A stretch of DNA of 64,000 nt from Whitmania pigra (Eukaryota; Annelida; Clitellata; Hirudinida; Haemopidae), in contig JAJTWR010000266.1 in assembly GCA_021613335.1 (NCBI GenBank), positions 2,097,001-2,161,000 on the forward strand, given 5' to 3'. The notes under the pieces were generated by a model, which was given only the letters and a program-made list of their open reading frames with translations, was not told the origin of the DNA and did not search any database. Position numbers and translations under genes: made by a program. Below are positions 23,789 through 42,729 of the stretch, piece after piece; position 1 is the first letter of the stretch; each line of letters opens with the position of its first letter.

Positions 23789-25250
23789 AGTGGCTTCGAG
23801 TTTGCAGGATCAGTTGATTAGAGTAGGATTGAATCAGTTCTTCTTGGCGATGCTAACCCTCCTCGAGAAAGCATTGCAATTCTCCCCTAATTTTAATCTT
23901 CTCAATGTTGTGATTGCGTTTCATCAATACCTACTATGGAACTAAGTGGTATCAGGCTTTCCAAATGACAATAACGTTGTTGTCGCTATAATTGTGTATA
24001 TTATAATATTATCGGGATATGTATTTATATATCATCTGGTCTTTCCTGATAAATGACCGGCAGTTAGATGTTTGGTTGCGAACCGGTTGCAAATCTGCAC
24101 TTATCATCTTTCATCTGCCATTTGTTTGACCATTTTTTTTTGCTTAATTCAGTATGTGATAAGGCCAACCTGATTTTAAAATGCTTTGTGGTGTAGGATG
24201 AACATAATACTTGATACGTCATCTCGTAGGTCACAAACATTTTAACAGATTTTTAAAATGGCTTCAACATTTGTTTTAATAAAAATTCAGAGTCTTTGTT
24301 GAGATGTTCAAAGCCAAATGAATGATATTATTATTATTATTATTATTATGTGATTTTTGAATTGTTGTTCAAGTATTTGAAATTTGGGAAAAGCCATCTG
24401 GTTTTCAAATGTTCAGACCAAGTTTATTCAATATTGTTGACAGTCACTTGACTTAACAGATCAATGATACTATTAGGAAAAATAAATAATAAACATCAGA
24501 TTGATTGTTTTATGTTCGAGGTTCCACTATAAGTTTCTCAAAAGTGCTAGTGGTTGCTACAAAGGAATTCGACAGATTCGTGAGATAGTTGGCTTGATGG
24601 TGTCCTGTGGGACTCTTTTTGGTGTTTAAAAGTTACTGCTCGGTTTAGTTTACAATGTGGATGTGATACGGCTTATTTAAAGTTGTTTAGGAGCTTCGTG
24701 CTCCCTTTTTTGGTAACTCGCCTACGAGCCGGGTCTGCGATGTCTGCGAAAGTGGAGTTGATAGGAGAGGAAATTTGGTCTGTTAAATTATTTTTTATCG
24801 ATTATATTATCATGAACAATGGGCCAATTGTTCAATGGGCACGGTTTTCGTTGCTATCCTTATCTGCCCTGAGTACCCACCACTATGGACAATATCTGGA
24901 ACAGACTTATGTTAAAAATTGCTCAAATAATATTTGATGTATTCGGTTCTTTTAAATGATAGCCTAATAAGGCAGTCGTAAAAAAGAAACTGATATGTGA
25001 CCATTGTCGGTCATTCACTGTTAATACCCGTGATTCTATTTCTTGACAAAACAAACAAATTGCGAAGTCACATGCCCTCTTATATATGAATATGGTGCTG
25101 ACTGAAGTAAGGCACTTAGTGTTGTCGGTCCTTTCTGTTTCAAAAGATTGGTCGGCGAATGTCGGAGTCGTTTTAGTATTATTAATTGGTAGGAATTGTT
25201 ACAGCTCGATGAATCAACTGCTACTGTTGTTGCTGTAAATTTGTTTAAAA
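23789..25250. other. Intergenic between LAPTM4 and CLCN7
   Basis: No supported exon. Contains the LAPTM4 3' UTR, a short (ATT)n run near 24330 and the CLCN7 promoter. Open frames at 24683 and on the minus strand at 25036 show no domain or splice partners; the latter overlaps CLCN7 exon 1. Confidence 0.45.
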
Positions 25251-32332
<7,082 letters not shown>

Positions 32333-32412
32333 AGAATCTGAATGGAGATTTCTTGATAAATTGTTTTTATTGCTATTGCTACGCACACACCCCTCTGTAC
32401 ATTATCTTGTTA

Positions 32413-32418
32413 AATAAA
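32413..32418 (+). other. Polyadenylation signal of CLCN7
   Basis: AATAAA lies 81 bases after the CLCN7 stop and before the convergent BIRC5 coding end, a sensible position for the CLCN7 mRNA 3' end. Confidence 0.6.
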
Positions 32419-32555
32419 GAGTTACACCAACTTTTGTGGATCCTTGTGATTCAATCTCACTCAAAACAAATTTAAACTGTTTGCAAAAAAACAACTCCGT
32501 TCATTATTAGAGAAAAAGTGAAGCTTCTCGGTTGAATCCCAATGCTCAAACAAAA

Positions 32556-33186
32556 TCAAGCTTGCTTGGTTTCCATCTCCTTTGCCGCCTTCTCGGCATG
32601 ATCTGCAAATTCTTGAATTTTGGTTTTTTGGTGTCTTTTCTGCAAATAAATCATTTATTAACGTTTGGGACACTGAAGAACTATTTCATAATATTTGTAT
32701 CTACTTACGACCAAGAATACATATCTCTCTTTGTCTAGGTCCATCATGTCCTCCACTGTTATGTCCTCGGCTTTTTTACTTGCCAGCAGTTTCATATAAG
32801 GGCACTCTTTGGAGTGTTTCTTGTGTTCTTTCCTAGTAAGACAACAAACTGGCGATGTAAATCTTTTAGAAAAATATTTTGTGACTATGCTGCTTACATA
32901 GGATCATCTGAAGGCTCCCAGCTATCCAGTTCCTTAGTGCAAGCGAAACAACAAACTGAGTCTGGAACTGACGATGGAATATAGAAAAAGCCCGCCCTTG
33001 CCATCTATAAAGAAGTCATTTCATTACTGCTAACAACTTTATTAGATTTTTAGTCTCGAGTACCTTGTCAGGAGAACAATTTGATGTTCCTTTATGCGGC
33101 CATTTGCTCGTGAAACTTTTAAGTCTGTTGCGCTCAACATTCATACATTGGAACGTTTCTAGAAAAGCAGGAGTAAAATCAACCAT
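32556..33186 (-). CDS. BIRC5: Survivin, BIR-domain protein (4 exons, 145 aa)
   Basis: Chromosomal passenger complex subunit that targets Aurora B to centromeres and midbody. Exons 33064-33186, 32898-33004, 32709-32832 and 32556-32639, all in phase. A single BIR domain covers roughly residues 8-85, with zinc ligands in CCFACTKELDSWEPSDDP and HKKHSKECPY (Cys, Cys, His, Cys spacing as in survivin). After the BIR comes the linker EDITVEDMMDLDKERY and a basic C-terminal helix (KRHQKTKIQEFADHAEKAAK) that in survivin packs with borealin and INCENP. No RING or CARD is present, and length equals human survivin (142), so it is survivin rather than a caspase-inhibiting IAP. An upstream in-frame ATG (33231) would add 15 residues. 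It converges on CLCN7 with 223 bases between stops. Confidence 0.96.
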
Positions 33187-33816
33187 TTTAGAGCCGGAGT
33201 TCAAACGTTCAGAGCTTTCGTTTTTAAACACGATATAAACACCTCAAAAAACTTATGGAGATGGGCTGCAAACATGAAAATCTGCATGTAAAATTATTAA
33301 AAATTAGCAATAAACTATTAAATTTAAATTAAAAAATACAAATTAATAAAATTAATTTATCGTAGAAAATAAATACAAAATCTTTTCACATGCCCTAAAT
33401 ATCTTAACATTGACTTCATAAGGGATCGTCCATTAAGTCATCAAATTAACAAACTTGTGACCAACTAAAATATATACTTCCTTACAATGTTTTTACAAAT
33501 TTAGGAACAACTTAGTGAACTAGGTTTCTTTTGAATTCTTTGTAGTAATGTGGTGCTTGAGCTTCAACGTTTAATATTTTCAATACCGTTTATTGCCAGT
33601 TCGTCGTAGATTGCTGATATATTAGGGGCAACAATATATTATAGTTAGTTTGAATATTGGCCAAGTGATTTACTTCCAATTCTTAACTTTTGCACAACGA
33701 TGTAGTCGAGATAGTAAACACCAAGAACAAAACTTGGTTGTCAACTATAAATGTAAAGTTTTTATTTAATACATAGACCAAATCAAGTAAACGAAAGAAA
33801 ACGACTTTGAAGTAAT
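33187..33816. other. BIRC5 upstream region
   Basis: AT-rich sequence upstream of survivin and downstream of the decayed FkbM copy. No exon or named regulatory motif identified. Confidence 0.4.
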
Positions 33817-34240
33817 TCATACAAATAATTTGATAATCCTGGTGAACAAGGAATAATAATCATTTTTAAAAGTTATCAAATTAAAAAATATGAAATCGTC
33901 CAAACGTAGGCAAAGATCTGATTTATAAAGACTTAACTTTGCTTTCAAGCAGTGTCCTTTCAGATTCGTGTAACTCTTATAATCGCCTTCTATTCCATGG
34001 AGATACTCCACCGCGAGAAATCGTATGTTCAGTCCAATTGGAGAAAGTGTCCTCGTTATATTAAGTTCAACGCCTTCTCATCGAGACAGAAGAAATCGAC
34101 AGTTGTGACTGATCGCGAGTAATATCGTCTACAACGCAGGGTACTTTCTTAGAAACATTTTTAAATAATTGTACATGCCCCCCCCCAGAACCCTCTTGAA
34201 ATTTCTTTAGAGATAAAGTTAAAAGTTATCTGAAATTAAT
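33817..34240 (-). pseudogene. Decayed third exon of an FkbM-domain gene
   Basis: Reverse-strand sequence resembles exon 3 of the three intact FkbM genes: it keeps recognisable stretches such as EYLHGIEGDYKSYTNLKG and LDDFIFF, and upstream KKVPC and VTTVDFF-like remnants. It is broken by frameshifts and by in-frame stops between about 34060 and 34170, and a C8-9 run sits where the GGHG segment should be. No exon 1 or 2 is recognisable upstream before the next gene. It is the distal, dead member of the array. Confidence 0.75.
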
Positions 34241-34524
34241 TTCTTACCTTGCATTTTAGTTTATAGTCTATTACAGAAAATGAGTGATTGCTGCTGTAAA
34301 ATTTATAAAGACTTGATTCACTTTTTTAAGAGATGACGTATTACCAAAGCTAATGTGAATTTTAAGTACGTCTTTTGTCTTCAACGTGAGCTGATTTACA
34401 TGATAGGCATAAGCAGCTCAAAACTCTGCAATCAATGATTTGAATATTTAATCAACTAAACGTAAACGAAATATAGAAACATTTATTACTTAAAAAAGAC
34501 AGTTTCACTGAACATATTCTTGTT

Positions 34525-34530
34525 TATTGC
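34525..34530 (-). other. Polyadenylation signal of FkbM gene A
   Basis: AATAAA on the minus strand, about 50 bases after the stop of the gene at 34579-35747. A similar GGCAATAAACGA lies at about 36427 in the paralogous spacer. Confidence 0.5.
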
Positions 34531-34578
34531 GACAATTTGTCTAAAATCACCAGCACAACAAACATTTAATTGAATAGT

Positions 34579-35747
34579 TTAGGAACTTTTGACAAAAATG
34601 AAGTCATCGACATACAGGGCAATGTCTGGTTGGTGAAGATGTAACTTTTTTACGAAACTGTACCCTTTCGACGCCATGTAAATCTTATAATTGTCTTCCA
34701 CCCCGTGAAGATATTCCACTGCCAATGATCGAATGTTGATTGAGTTTTCGCCACTTTGAGGTAGTGTCTTCAATACCTCAAGTTCAAAACCTTCTACATC
34801 GAGACTGAAGAAGTCGACAGTTGTGACGTTGATCGCGAGTAAAATTGTCTCCAACGGGAAGCAGGGTACTTTCATAGGAGCATTCTTCACTAACTTTCCG
34901 TGTCCTCCAGTGCTTTCTTGGAAACTCATCTTTCGGAAAAAATAAATTTGAAAAACTGAAATAAAACCAACAAAGTTTAAGTTTTAAGTTTAAACAGTTT
35001 AACTTAATATGATAATAATATATAATTTTGTAAATAAAACATTGTAAAAATCAAAATTGTTTGTTAATAACTTGAAACATGGTGTCAAAAATCAATTGCA
35101 GCTTCAAAGTTTTTGTGTTAACCTCTGTTACGAAGGGGGATGTACTCAAACAGGCATTTATAGACCAACAGGCCCTGTTCTTTCCAACCAGTTGGGTGTA
35201 GAAATATGGATCTGGTTCAACAAGAAGCCCTGTCCAATTTCTCTTCATCTCAAAGAAAATAGAATTGGAAGACCTCTCTCCATCCAAGCCTCCTGCTTCT
35301 ACAAAGAATCCTCTCAACTGGAAATGGACAATGACTATTGACCATCATGTTTGGTTAAAATAGAGTTGAATACATTTATGGATGGCAAACCTGCCCTCGG
35401 AGAAGCGTGTCTATTTCGGTGGCCTGTGGTGTGATCACGAGTGGTCTCGATAGCTTAAGAACTTTTGAGCTACCAGGTGGGTCAATCACGTTTCTCACAA
35501 ACTCCACCAGTTCTGAATCATTTGCCGGAGCTTTCCTAGCTACTAGATTCCTATATTTGGCTTGCTCACTGTCTGTGTATCTCATGTACCCCAATAATTT
35601 CTTGTTTGTTGATATTATTTGATGTTCTTTTTCTTTTGACATCGCGGGCCATTGTAGGGCACAAGGTTTGTCATATCTGGAGTTGAAGAGGTATACAGCT
35701 GGATAGGCCACCACTATTCCGGCCACAAAAATTAATGCTTTTAACAT
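34579..35747 (-). CDS. FkbM-domain (Star-like) membrane-anchored protein, copy A (3 exons, 300 aa)
   Basis: Exons 35391-35747, 35123-35317 and 34579-34929, all phase 0. An N-terminal hydrophobic segment (LIFVAGIVVAYPAVYLF) near residue 5 is a type II signal anchor. It is followed by a ~85-residue stem with the array-wide signatures GYMRYTDSE and ELVEFVRNVIDPP, then a FkbM-type methyltransferase domain: FFVEAGGLDGERSSNSIFFE (SAM-binding loop region), GLLVEPDP, NACLS, CFPLETIL and FFSLDVEGFELEVLKTL. Known relatives range from bacterial FkbM O-methyltransferases to the insect secretory-pathway protein Star. Substrate is unknown. Membership of the FkbM family is clear; calling it Star-like rests on the type II anchor plus domain. 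Exon 2 begins LRGFFVEAGG where the other copies have VKGFFVEAGA. Confidence 0.88.
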
Positions 35748-35879
35748 TTCGAATTTGTACTGTAATCCACTTAAAATTAGAAGCTGAATATAAATGACCC
35801 GTAAATCAGTATTTAAAAATATCCTGGAGTAAACAAAAATGACGTAAAAAATTATTTAAAAAAAACCGTATATATATAC

Positions 35880-36150
35880 CAACAGTGTTATGCAGTAACG
35901 AATTATATAATTACTTTTTTGGTAATTTTTACTTAATAATAATAATAATAATAATTGAATTATAAAGCGCCATGTGCGTAGCGTCAGAGGCGCCTTGTGT
36001 CTTCGCTGTAGATGCTGCTTTACTTGTAACAATTACACAAAAAATCGTACTTTTACTTGTAACAAGTTACTATTTTTGGTCATACTTTTAATTCGTTACC
36101 TTTTTGGCACAAAACGTTACAAAGTAACATAAATAACATTTTAAATTAGT
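35880..36150. mobile_element. Possible degraded DNA transposon with an internal SINE-like tail
   Basis: GTAACGAATTA near 35889 recurs inverted near 36095, and the segment is rich in GTTAC/GTAAC motifs as in hAT-type ends. Inside it an (AAT)n run abuts TTATAAAGCGCC, which on the minus strand reads GGCGCTTTATAA plus an ATT tail, a layout like the 3' end of tRNA-derived SINEs. It lies upstream of copy A. Boundaries are approximate. Confidence 0.35.
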
Positions 36151-36310
36151 TTAATTTATTTAAAAAAAATTAAATTCTAGATGGTTATTCTTTGTTTCGT
36201 TCGAGAACTCTTTCCGGTCATCGTTCTTTTGTCATTGTGGTTATCGCCGGTCGTTTTTGTTAATTCTGAAATTGTGGGTTAGTCATGCCTTTTGACTTTA
36301 GCATGAGCTG

Positions 36311-36318
36311 ATTTGCAT
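36311..36318 (-). promoter_or_regulatory. Octamer ATGCAAAT upstream of FkbM copy A
   Basis: A perfect POU-type octamer on the minus strand, 564 bases before the copy A start. The same octamer, with similar flanks, lies before the other two intact copies, and a mutated one (ATGTAAAT) lies at about 34394 before the dead copy. Confidence 0.45.
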
Positions 36319-37045
36319 TATAAGCAGCTCAAAACTCCCCGGTAGAATATCTAAATGTTTTTGATCAAATAAACAAAAAACATTAATGATTTAAAAAAAC
36401 TGACTGTTTCATCGAAAATATCTTCGTTTATTGCCACAATTCGTCAAAAATCATTGGCCCTCCCGAGAGCTCTCATTTGTGAACGATTTGCGAGGTAGTT
36501 CGTCGTTGAGAAAAAATATCACAAAAAAGCATTTAATTGATAATTAAAAATCCTAGTATCTCTGTAATAATCATTTAAAAATAGTTTACACCCGTAAAAT
36601 CTCACAATTATAAGCTAGTAATGTGCATTGCGAATAATTTCATTAAGAACAGACCAAGATGAATGTCGTAAAACATCAAAGTGTGATTTGCAATGCAAAC
36701 GGATCAAATGGAAATGGATTTGGCACAAAATAGTTGCTTAAAGTCCTAAGATCACTACTCTCACATTAGCACAAACTTTTAATAAAGGTAACGGTAACAC
36801 CACATGGTCCTACATTGAAAGTTATAATAGCCAGGAAAATGTCGGAATTAGAAAGTTTTATTCTACCAGCTGCTGCTGAACAAGTCCAAATCATCTTAGT
36901 TAATAATACAACGGACTTTAATTAAATAATTAACTAAAGTCTTTGCTGAACTCTCGAAGTAAACAATTCAAAACAAATTGCTCTCAGACAAATACAATTA
37001 AGCTGTCCAAGAAATTAACGATCACAGCAAACAATTATAAATAGT

Positions 37046-40000
37046 TTAAGAAGTCTTGACAAAAATGAAATCATCGACATACAGGGCAATGTCTGGTTGG
37101 TGAAAATGTAATTTTTTTGCCAGACTGTATCCTTTGGACGCCATGTAAATCTTATAATCGTCTTCCACCCCGTGAAGATATTCCACTGCCAACGATTTAA
37201 TGTTGATTAAGTTTTCGCCATTTTGAGGTAGTGTCTTCAATACCTCAAGTTCAAATCCTTCTACATCGAGACTGAAGAAGTCGACAGTTGTGACGTTGAT
37301 CGCGTGTAAAATTGTCTCCAACGGGAAGCAGGGTACTCTCTTAGGAGCATCCTTCACTAACTTTCCGTGTCCTCCAGTGCTTTCTTGGAAACTCATCTTT
37401 CGGAAAAATTAAATTTGAAAAATTGAAACAAAAACGACAAAGTATGTGAACAGTTTAGCCTAATATGATAATAATATATAATTTTGTAAATAAATCATAA
37501 CAAATACGAAGTAAAATTTAAAATTGATTGTCAATAACTTGAAACATGAAGACAAAAATCAATTGCAGCTTCAAAGTTTTTGTGTTAACCTCTGTTACGA
37601 AGGGGGATATACTCAAACAGGCATTTATAGACCAACAGGCCCTGTTCTTTCCAACCAGTTGGGTGTAGAAATAGGGGTCTGGTTCAACAAGAAGCCCTGT
37701 CCAACTCCTCTTCATCTCAAAGAAAATGGAATTGGAAGACCTCTCTCCATCCAAGGCTCCTGCTTCTACAAAGAATCCTTTCACCTGGAAATGGACAATG
37801 GTTCTTGAACATCATGTTTGGTTAAATCCTTAATAAATATGAATTTGAATGCTAAAAATGGTTCAATCACAATAAAGCAATTTTTTTTATCATTTTGAAT
37901 GTGTTAATTTAGTTGCAGGAACGACTTTCTTTGCATGAAAAGGGCGTTTTCGGGTTGAGTTTCACTTGGCTTTCAATAAAGAAAAAAAGAATAGAGTTGA
38001 AAAGTTAAATAGAAATAACTGTTTAATAAAATTAGAGTCTAAAGGTTAAATAGAAATAAGATTGAAATCTTTCTGGAAATCGTTGAAATTCACATTGATG
38101 CTGTCATAAGGTAATTGAGAGCAAATGGTGAAAGCAAAACTCCAGCCACACTTTTTACTAATGAAATTTTTGATTAATTATTTTTTATGTCATCATAATC
38201 ATTATGTTTTAAAATTCCAATTGAGTTTGGCTTTTTTTCAAGTTTTTAGTGGGTTTTCAAACATTAAACACGTTATTATTTTTTTTAAAACAGCCTACTA
38301 CTCATGAAACCTTATCGCCACATGCACCTGTTCGAAACTCAATCGACAACAGATTGCGTGACAATATTTCTGTTATCTGTCCATTATCTGAAGTTTTGTC
38401 TTAATGTTGAGCAAGTGTGAGCCTAAGCTCCTAGAATCTGGTAAAATCATTCCTAGCTATTATATTATTTTATTTATAATTATACCATATTATCATATTA
38501 TATTAAAATATGTTATGCAATATTTCATTTTATTATATGATTTAAATGTTGAATTTTTAACCTGTATTTCACTCAAATTTTTTATCACATTTAGGTTGAA
38601 ATAACAAGAAACAAAAAAAAACAATTTGTAAAATAAAATATTTTCATTTTATTCCTGCCATTTCCACAAATTAACGCAATGTCATTATTACAATATATTA
38701 TTATTTATGGTGACGGATATTACAAATTCTAAGTACTAAAAGTTCCACTCTGTCCTAGATTAATGTCCGTTACATAGCTTGACGGTTAGGGCTGGTGGAA
38801 CCCCAAAGCGATTTAAATCGGTGCCGCTACCCTTAATCCTCAGGCGGTCCATGCTAAAAACTTGAGTTTTAGGTCCTTGGGTTCAATTTGTACTCCTATG
38901 TATGGGTTACCATTTGACATAAATTCGGAGGTCTTTTTACACAGTTATTTTGAACAATATCAATTTAAAATTATTTTAAATTTGTGCGTGCGATTGCTGA
39001 TTAAAATTATTGATTATTTATTATTGAACGGATGCGAACAATATTTTCGAGCACGGTACTTAACTAAAATCAATGTGTTCTAGCTGTTGCATAATTTTTT
39101 GAAGTGTCTTTTTTTTCATTTTGCACTCCTTATTATTTAGCCTAAGGATCAATGGGAATCCGCTCGAATAAATAATTTTAAAGAAAATTTCTATACTTGC
39201 TAGAATGATATGCATATGCTCGAATTACAATTATTAAAATTATTTCAAATGAAATAATGATCAATGGGCATCTGTTCGAATAAATAAATCATTATTATTA
39301 TTATCATTTATGCATCATTATTTCATTTGATCAATGTACATCTGCTCGAATAAATAATTTAAAAAAAATTATATACTTGTTAGATTAATATTGAACATAA
39401 ATAAATAAGTATAAATATAAAAAAAATATAAATATGACTGATAATGATTTACATACATGTTGGATCAATGAATGATCAATATCAGCGTATTACTTTTAAA
39501 ACTTGGACAAAAACATGGTGTGAGATTGATGTGAAAAACAGTTTTTAAATCGGGTTAGATATTAGATTTCCACAGGCATTCCGAAGTGCGCCTAAACAGA
39601 CGTGTGCTATTCAAACGCAAAATTGAAGCTAGAATCAAAATTAAAATAGAACAGGATTGTCACTTTTCATCTCTCTCAAAATTGATTCTCTAATAATAAT
39701 AAAAAATACAAATGTAAAATATGTAAAACTGTTAATATGGGTATTACACGAATGTTGTAGTCCAGTTTTTTTTAACTTTTGTTAACGATGACATTTGAGT
39801 TTGTACATAGGATGCTTTGTATAATTAGTACTGTCAAGAACACGAACTTTTCAAATAAAAAGCAGAACAAGGAGAAGAACACAAAGAATTTGACTGAATC
39901 TCAGAGATCTAAGAATACCAAATGAACAGCATAATGACGCATAATAACGCTTCAAACAACAACTCATTTTTATGACAAACCTGATATCCTAAAAGCTTGT

Positions 40001-40349
40001 CTATTTCACTGGCCTGAGGTGTGGTCGCAAGAGGTCTCGACAGCTTAAGCATGCCCGAACTAGCCGGTGGATCAATCACCTTCCTCACAAATTCCACCAG
40101 CTCTGGATCATTTGCCAGAGCTTTACGGGACACTAGAGACCTAAATTGGGCCTTCTCACTGTCTGTGTACCTCATGTACCCCAATAGTCTACTATTAACC
40201 TTCATTTGAGAATCTGTGACCAGCCAAGGGCCAAATGATTCGCGGTTGTCATTTCTGATGTAGAAGAAGTACAAGGTCAGATAAACAACCAGCATTCCAG
40301 CAACGAATGAAATCGCTTTTGAGAAGCTCAAACTCCTGTTGAAATCCAT
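37046..40349 (-). CDS. FkbM-domain (Star-like) membrane-anchored protein, copy B (3 exons, 304 aa)
   Basis: Exons 39981-40349, 37590-37784 and 37046-37396, phase 0 throughout. The first intron is about 2.2 kb, versus 73 bases in copy A, because unrelated AT-rich and repeat sequence fills it; exon 1 could in principle belong to a separate broken copy, but no other exon 1 exists for exons 2-3. Start MDFNRSLSFSKAISFVAGML leads into the type II anchor. Stem signatures GYMRYTDSEKAQF and ELVEFVRKVIDPP and the FkbM motifs (FFVEAGALDGERSS, GLLVEPDPYFY, FFSLDVEGFELEVL) are intact. Exons 2 and 3 are nearly identical to copy A, while exon 1 is closer to copy C, so gene conversion or recombination between copies is likely. 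Confidence 0.83.
39147..39362. repeat. Three spaced copies of a ~34-bp unit in copy B intron 1
   Basis: GATCAATGGGAATCCGCTCG, GATCAATGGGCATCTGTTCG and GATCAATGTACATCTGCTCG start at 39147, 39259 and 39329, each followed by AATAAATAA. They lie within the enlarged first intron of copy B. Origin unknown. Confidence 0.6.
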
Positions 40350-42729
40350 TTCCGAGTAATTTAATTCTCGTCGGAATAAGTTTTAAATTAATTTTATTTT
40401 ACTAAAATCCCAATTTTTCATTGCATAAGCACGTTCTAAAAAAGCGAACTTTGAGTAGTCAACTTTGGCTTACTACGATAACAGATCCGTCCGAACGAGA
40501 GAATAAGGCTAACGAATGACATGTACGCTTGAGTTTTAATGTGAACTCATTTGCATAAATTGCTTGATGAGCGTAGTTCAAAAGTTTGCAGAGCATTATT
40601 TTCAATCGTAATTAAGACTCGCCATAGCGTATACTAAGTATACATGTTTATTGACATGCACCGCCTGTACCAACTGTTGACAAACTAACTCACATAAATC
40701 TGGCTTACGATGAATAGGAATTTAAAATATTTAGTAAATTATAAATCAACTATAGCTTAGTTAATAATTCTGTTTCCCAAAAATGCGCAACAATCGATTC
40801 ATATATTTTTGGGTATGGAACAGTGATCAGGCAAATCTCAAATCAAATCTCCATGGTCAAATCTCCAATCATTTGTAAAATGAATCAAATCTCAATAACC
40901 CAATCTCAAATCAAATCTCAAAATTTCAAATTAAATCAAATCTTCAAAAATTTATCGCTGCCATAGCTTCGCAAATTTTTCCGTGAAATGCAACACAATG
41001 AAATCAACATAAAACATAAAACACTTTATTATTAACTCTAAATAATCATGTACATTACTCGATATTACTTAGTATTTCTTCGCTAAAATCCCATATTTCC
41101 CGCTAACTCATATTTATGACATATTTAAATGGCGATAAAGCTACAACAATGTTTACCTAACGAGACGCATGCCAAAGATATAGAATTCTTAAATCTATAA
41201 CCATCTTTATAAATAATTTCATTGGGCGATCATAGATCCGACAATCGTAGATGTAATTAACAACAGACACGATTTCTGAAGCGCAATATTAGGCAAGCGT
41301 ACATGCGCGATTAGCGATTTACTTTTCAAATCGAATCGCAAAAAATGCAAATCGAATAAAATCAAAATCGTCGAGGCCAAAATCGAATACCACAAAGTTC
41401 AAATCGAATCGTAACCTTGCCGAAATCGCGATTTAAATCTTCTCTGTTTAATGAAATAACACCAGCTGACAACTAACGTTTCATTGTGGTTATTCCCTAA
41501 ATGCCAGTTAATGTGAGTGTTGATCAAGTGACATATTTCAAATTCTTAACTTCAGTACACCGATGAGATACTGAGATAGAAAGTATCGACGGGCAGCTGT
41601 TGAATGTCTTTGTCTTTGCTTATTAAGTGGCTTAGGTAGGATTTTAAAATCGGTCATGCTAGAAGGTGAGTAAATGTTGTTGTGCAAATATTACAACAGA
41701 CTGTAATATGGGTAAAATATTGGTTAAAATTCTAAATTGGTTAGCGGACTCCCCCTAAGGCGTAGTCAGGATTACCCAGCCACGAGAGGGCACCGTTTCA
41801 AACTTCGAAGTAGTAAATTTTCGGCAGACTATACCAACTTTCTTTCTGTTAAAAGTTAGATCCTAGAATGCACTGCATTAATGTTCTCAAACCTTTCATT
41901 AAATTGAATAAATAAAATAAAGTCTTTTTTTAAAATGAAATAAAAATCGCCAGAAAAATGTGTTTTCAAATCGTTTCAATGATTGTCTTCATGATGTTGA
42001 TGTGGCTATAGGTGGCAAAGCCTTTTCTTTTGTAATCAGACGTAGGTATTGTAGACGTAGGTAGACTGAGCAATCAATAAAGGATGAAAACGTACTTAAA
42101 AACATTGACTTGATTATTGTCAAATATACAATTCCAAACTTGGTTTCTTTACACATTTTAAAAACGTTTATACAGTTTTCATACATAACAGTGGTTGCAC
42201 GTCTCGATCCTGATTATTATCCCTTATTAATGCAGTCCATGGAGCAACTTTGTCTTATATCTCACTCGTAATTTAAAAAATTATAAACTTTGTCATCATC
42301 ATCATCATCATCATTTTTATCATCATTTTTACTACATTCACGTAATATTTCTTTATAAATAGTTCCCTTGTAATCTCACAATTGAAAGTTAACATAATGC
42401 ATTGTGAATGATTTCATGAAAAAATGATCGAGACCATGGTATATGTCGTAAACATCAAAGTATAATTTGCAATGCAAATGTATCCAAAGGAAATGGATTT
42501 GACCCAAAAATATTTTTCTGATCACTATTGTCACATTATGACAAACATTTAATAAATGTGACGGTAACACCACCTAGCCCTTCATTGATGGTTAAAATAG
42601 CCAGGAAAATGTAGGAATTTGTAAATTTTATGCTACCAGCTGCTGATGAATTCAAATCAATAAGAAATACCTCAAAATAATCAAATTGTTCAAGAAATTA
42701 ATGATCATAGCATACATTTAAATAAATGT
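40350..42729. other. Spacer between FkbM copies B and C
   Basis: Upstream of copy B the first ~280 bases match the region upstream of copy C. Around 40800-41440 there are many CAAATC-type short repeats. From about 42360 to 42700 the sequence is a diverged copy of 36590-36900, the 3' flank of copy B. No coding exon found; the open frame at 41989-42186 is unsupported. Confidence 0.55.
40549..40556 (-). promoter_or_regulatory. Octamer ATGCAAAT upstream of FkbM copy B
   Basis: Perfect octamer on the minus strand 200 bases upstream of the start codon, within TTTATGCAAATGAGTTCAC, conserved at the same distance before copy C. Confidence 0.5.
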
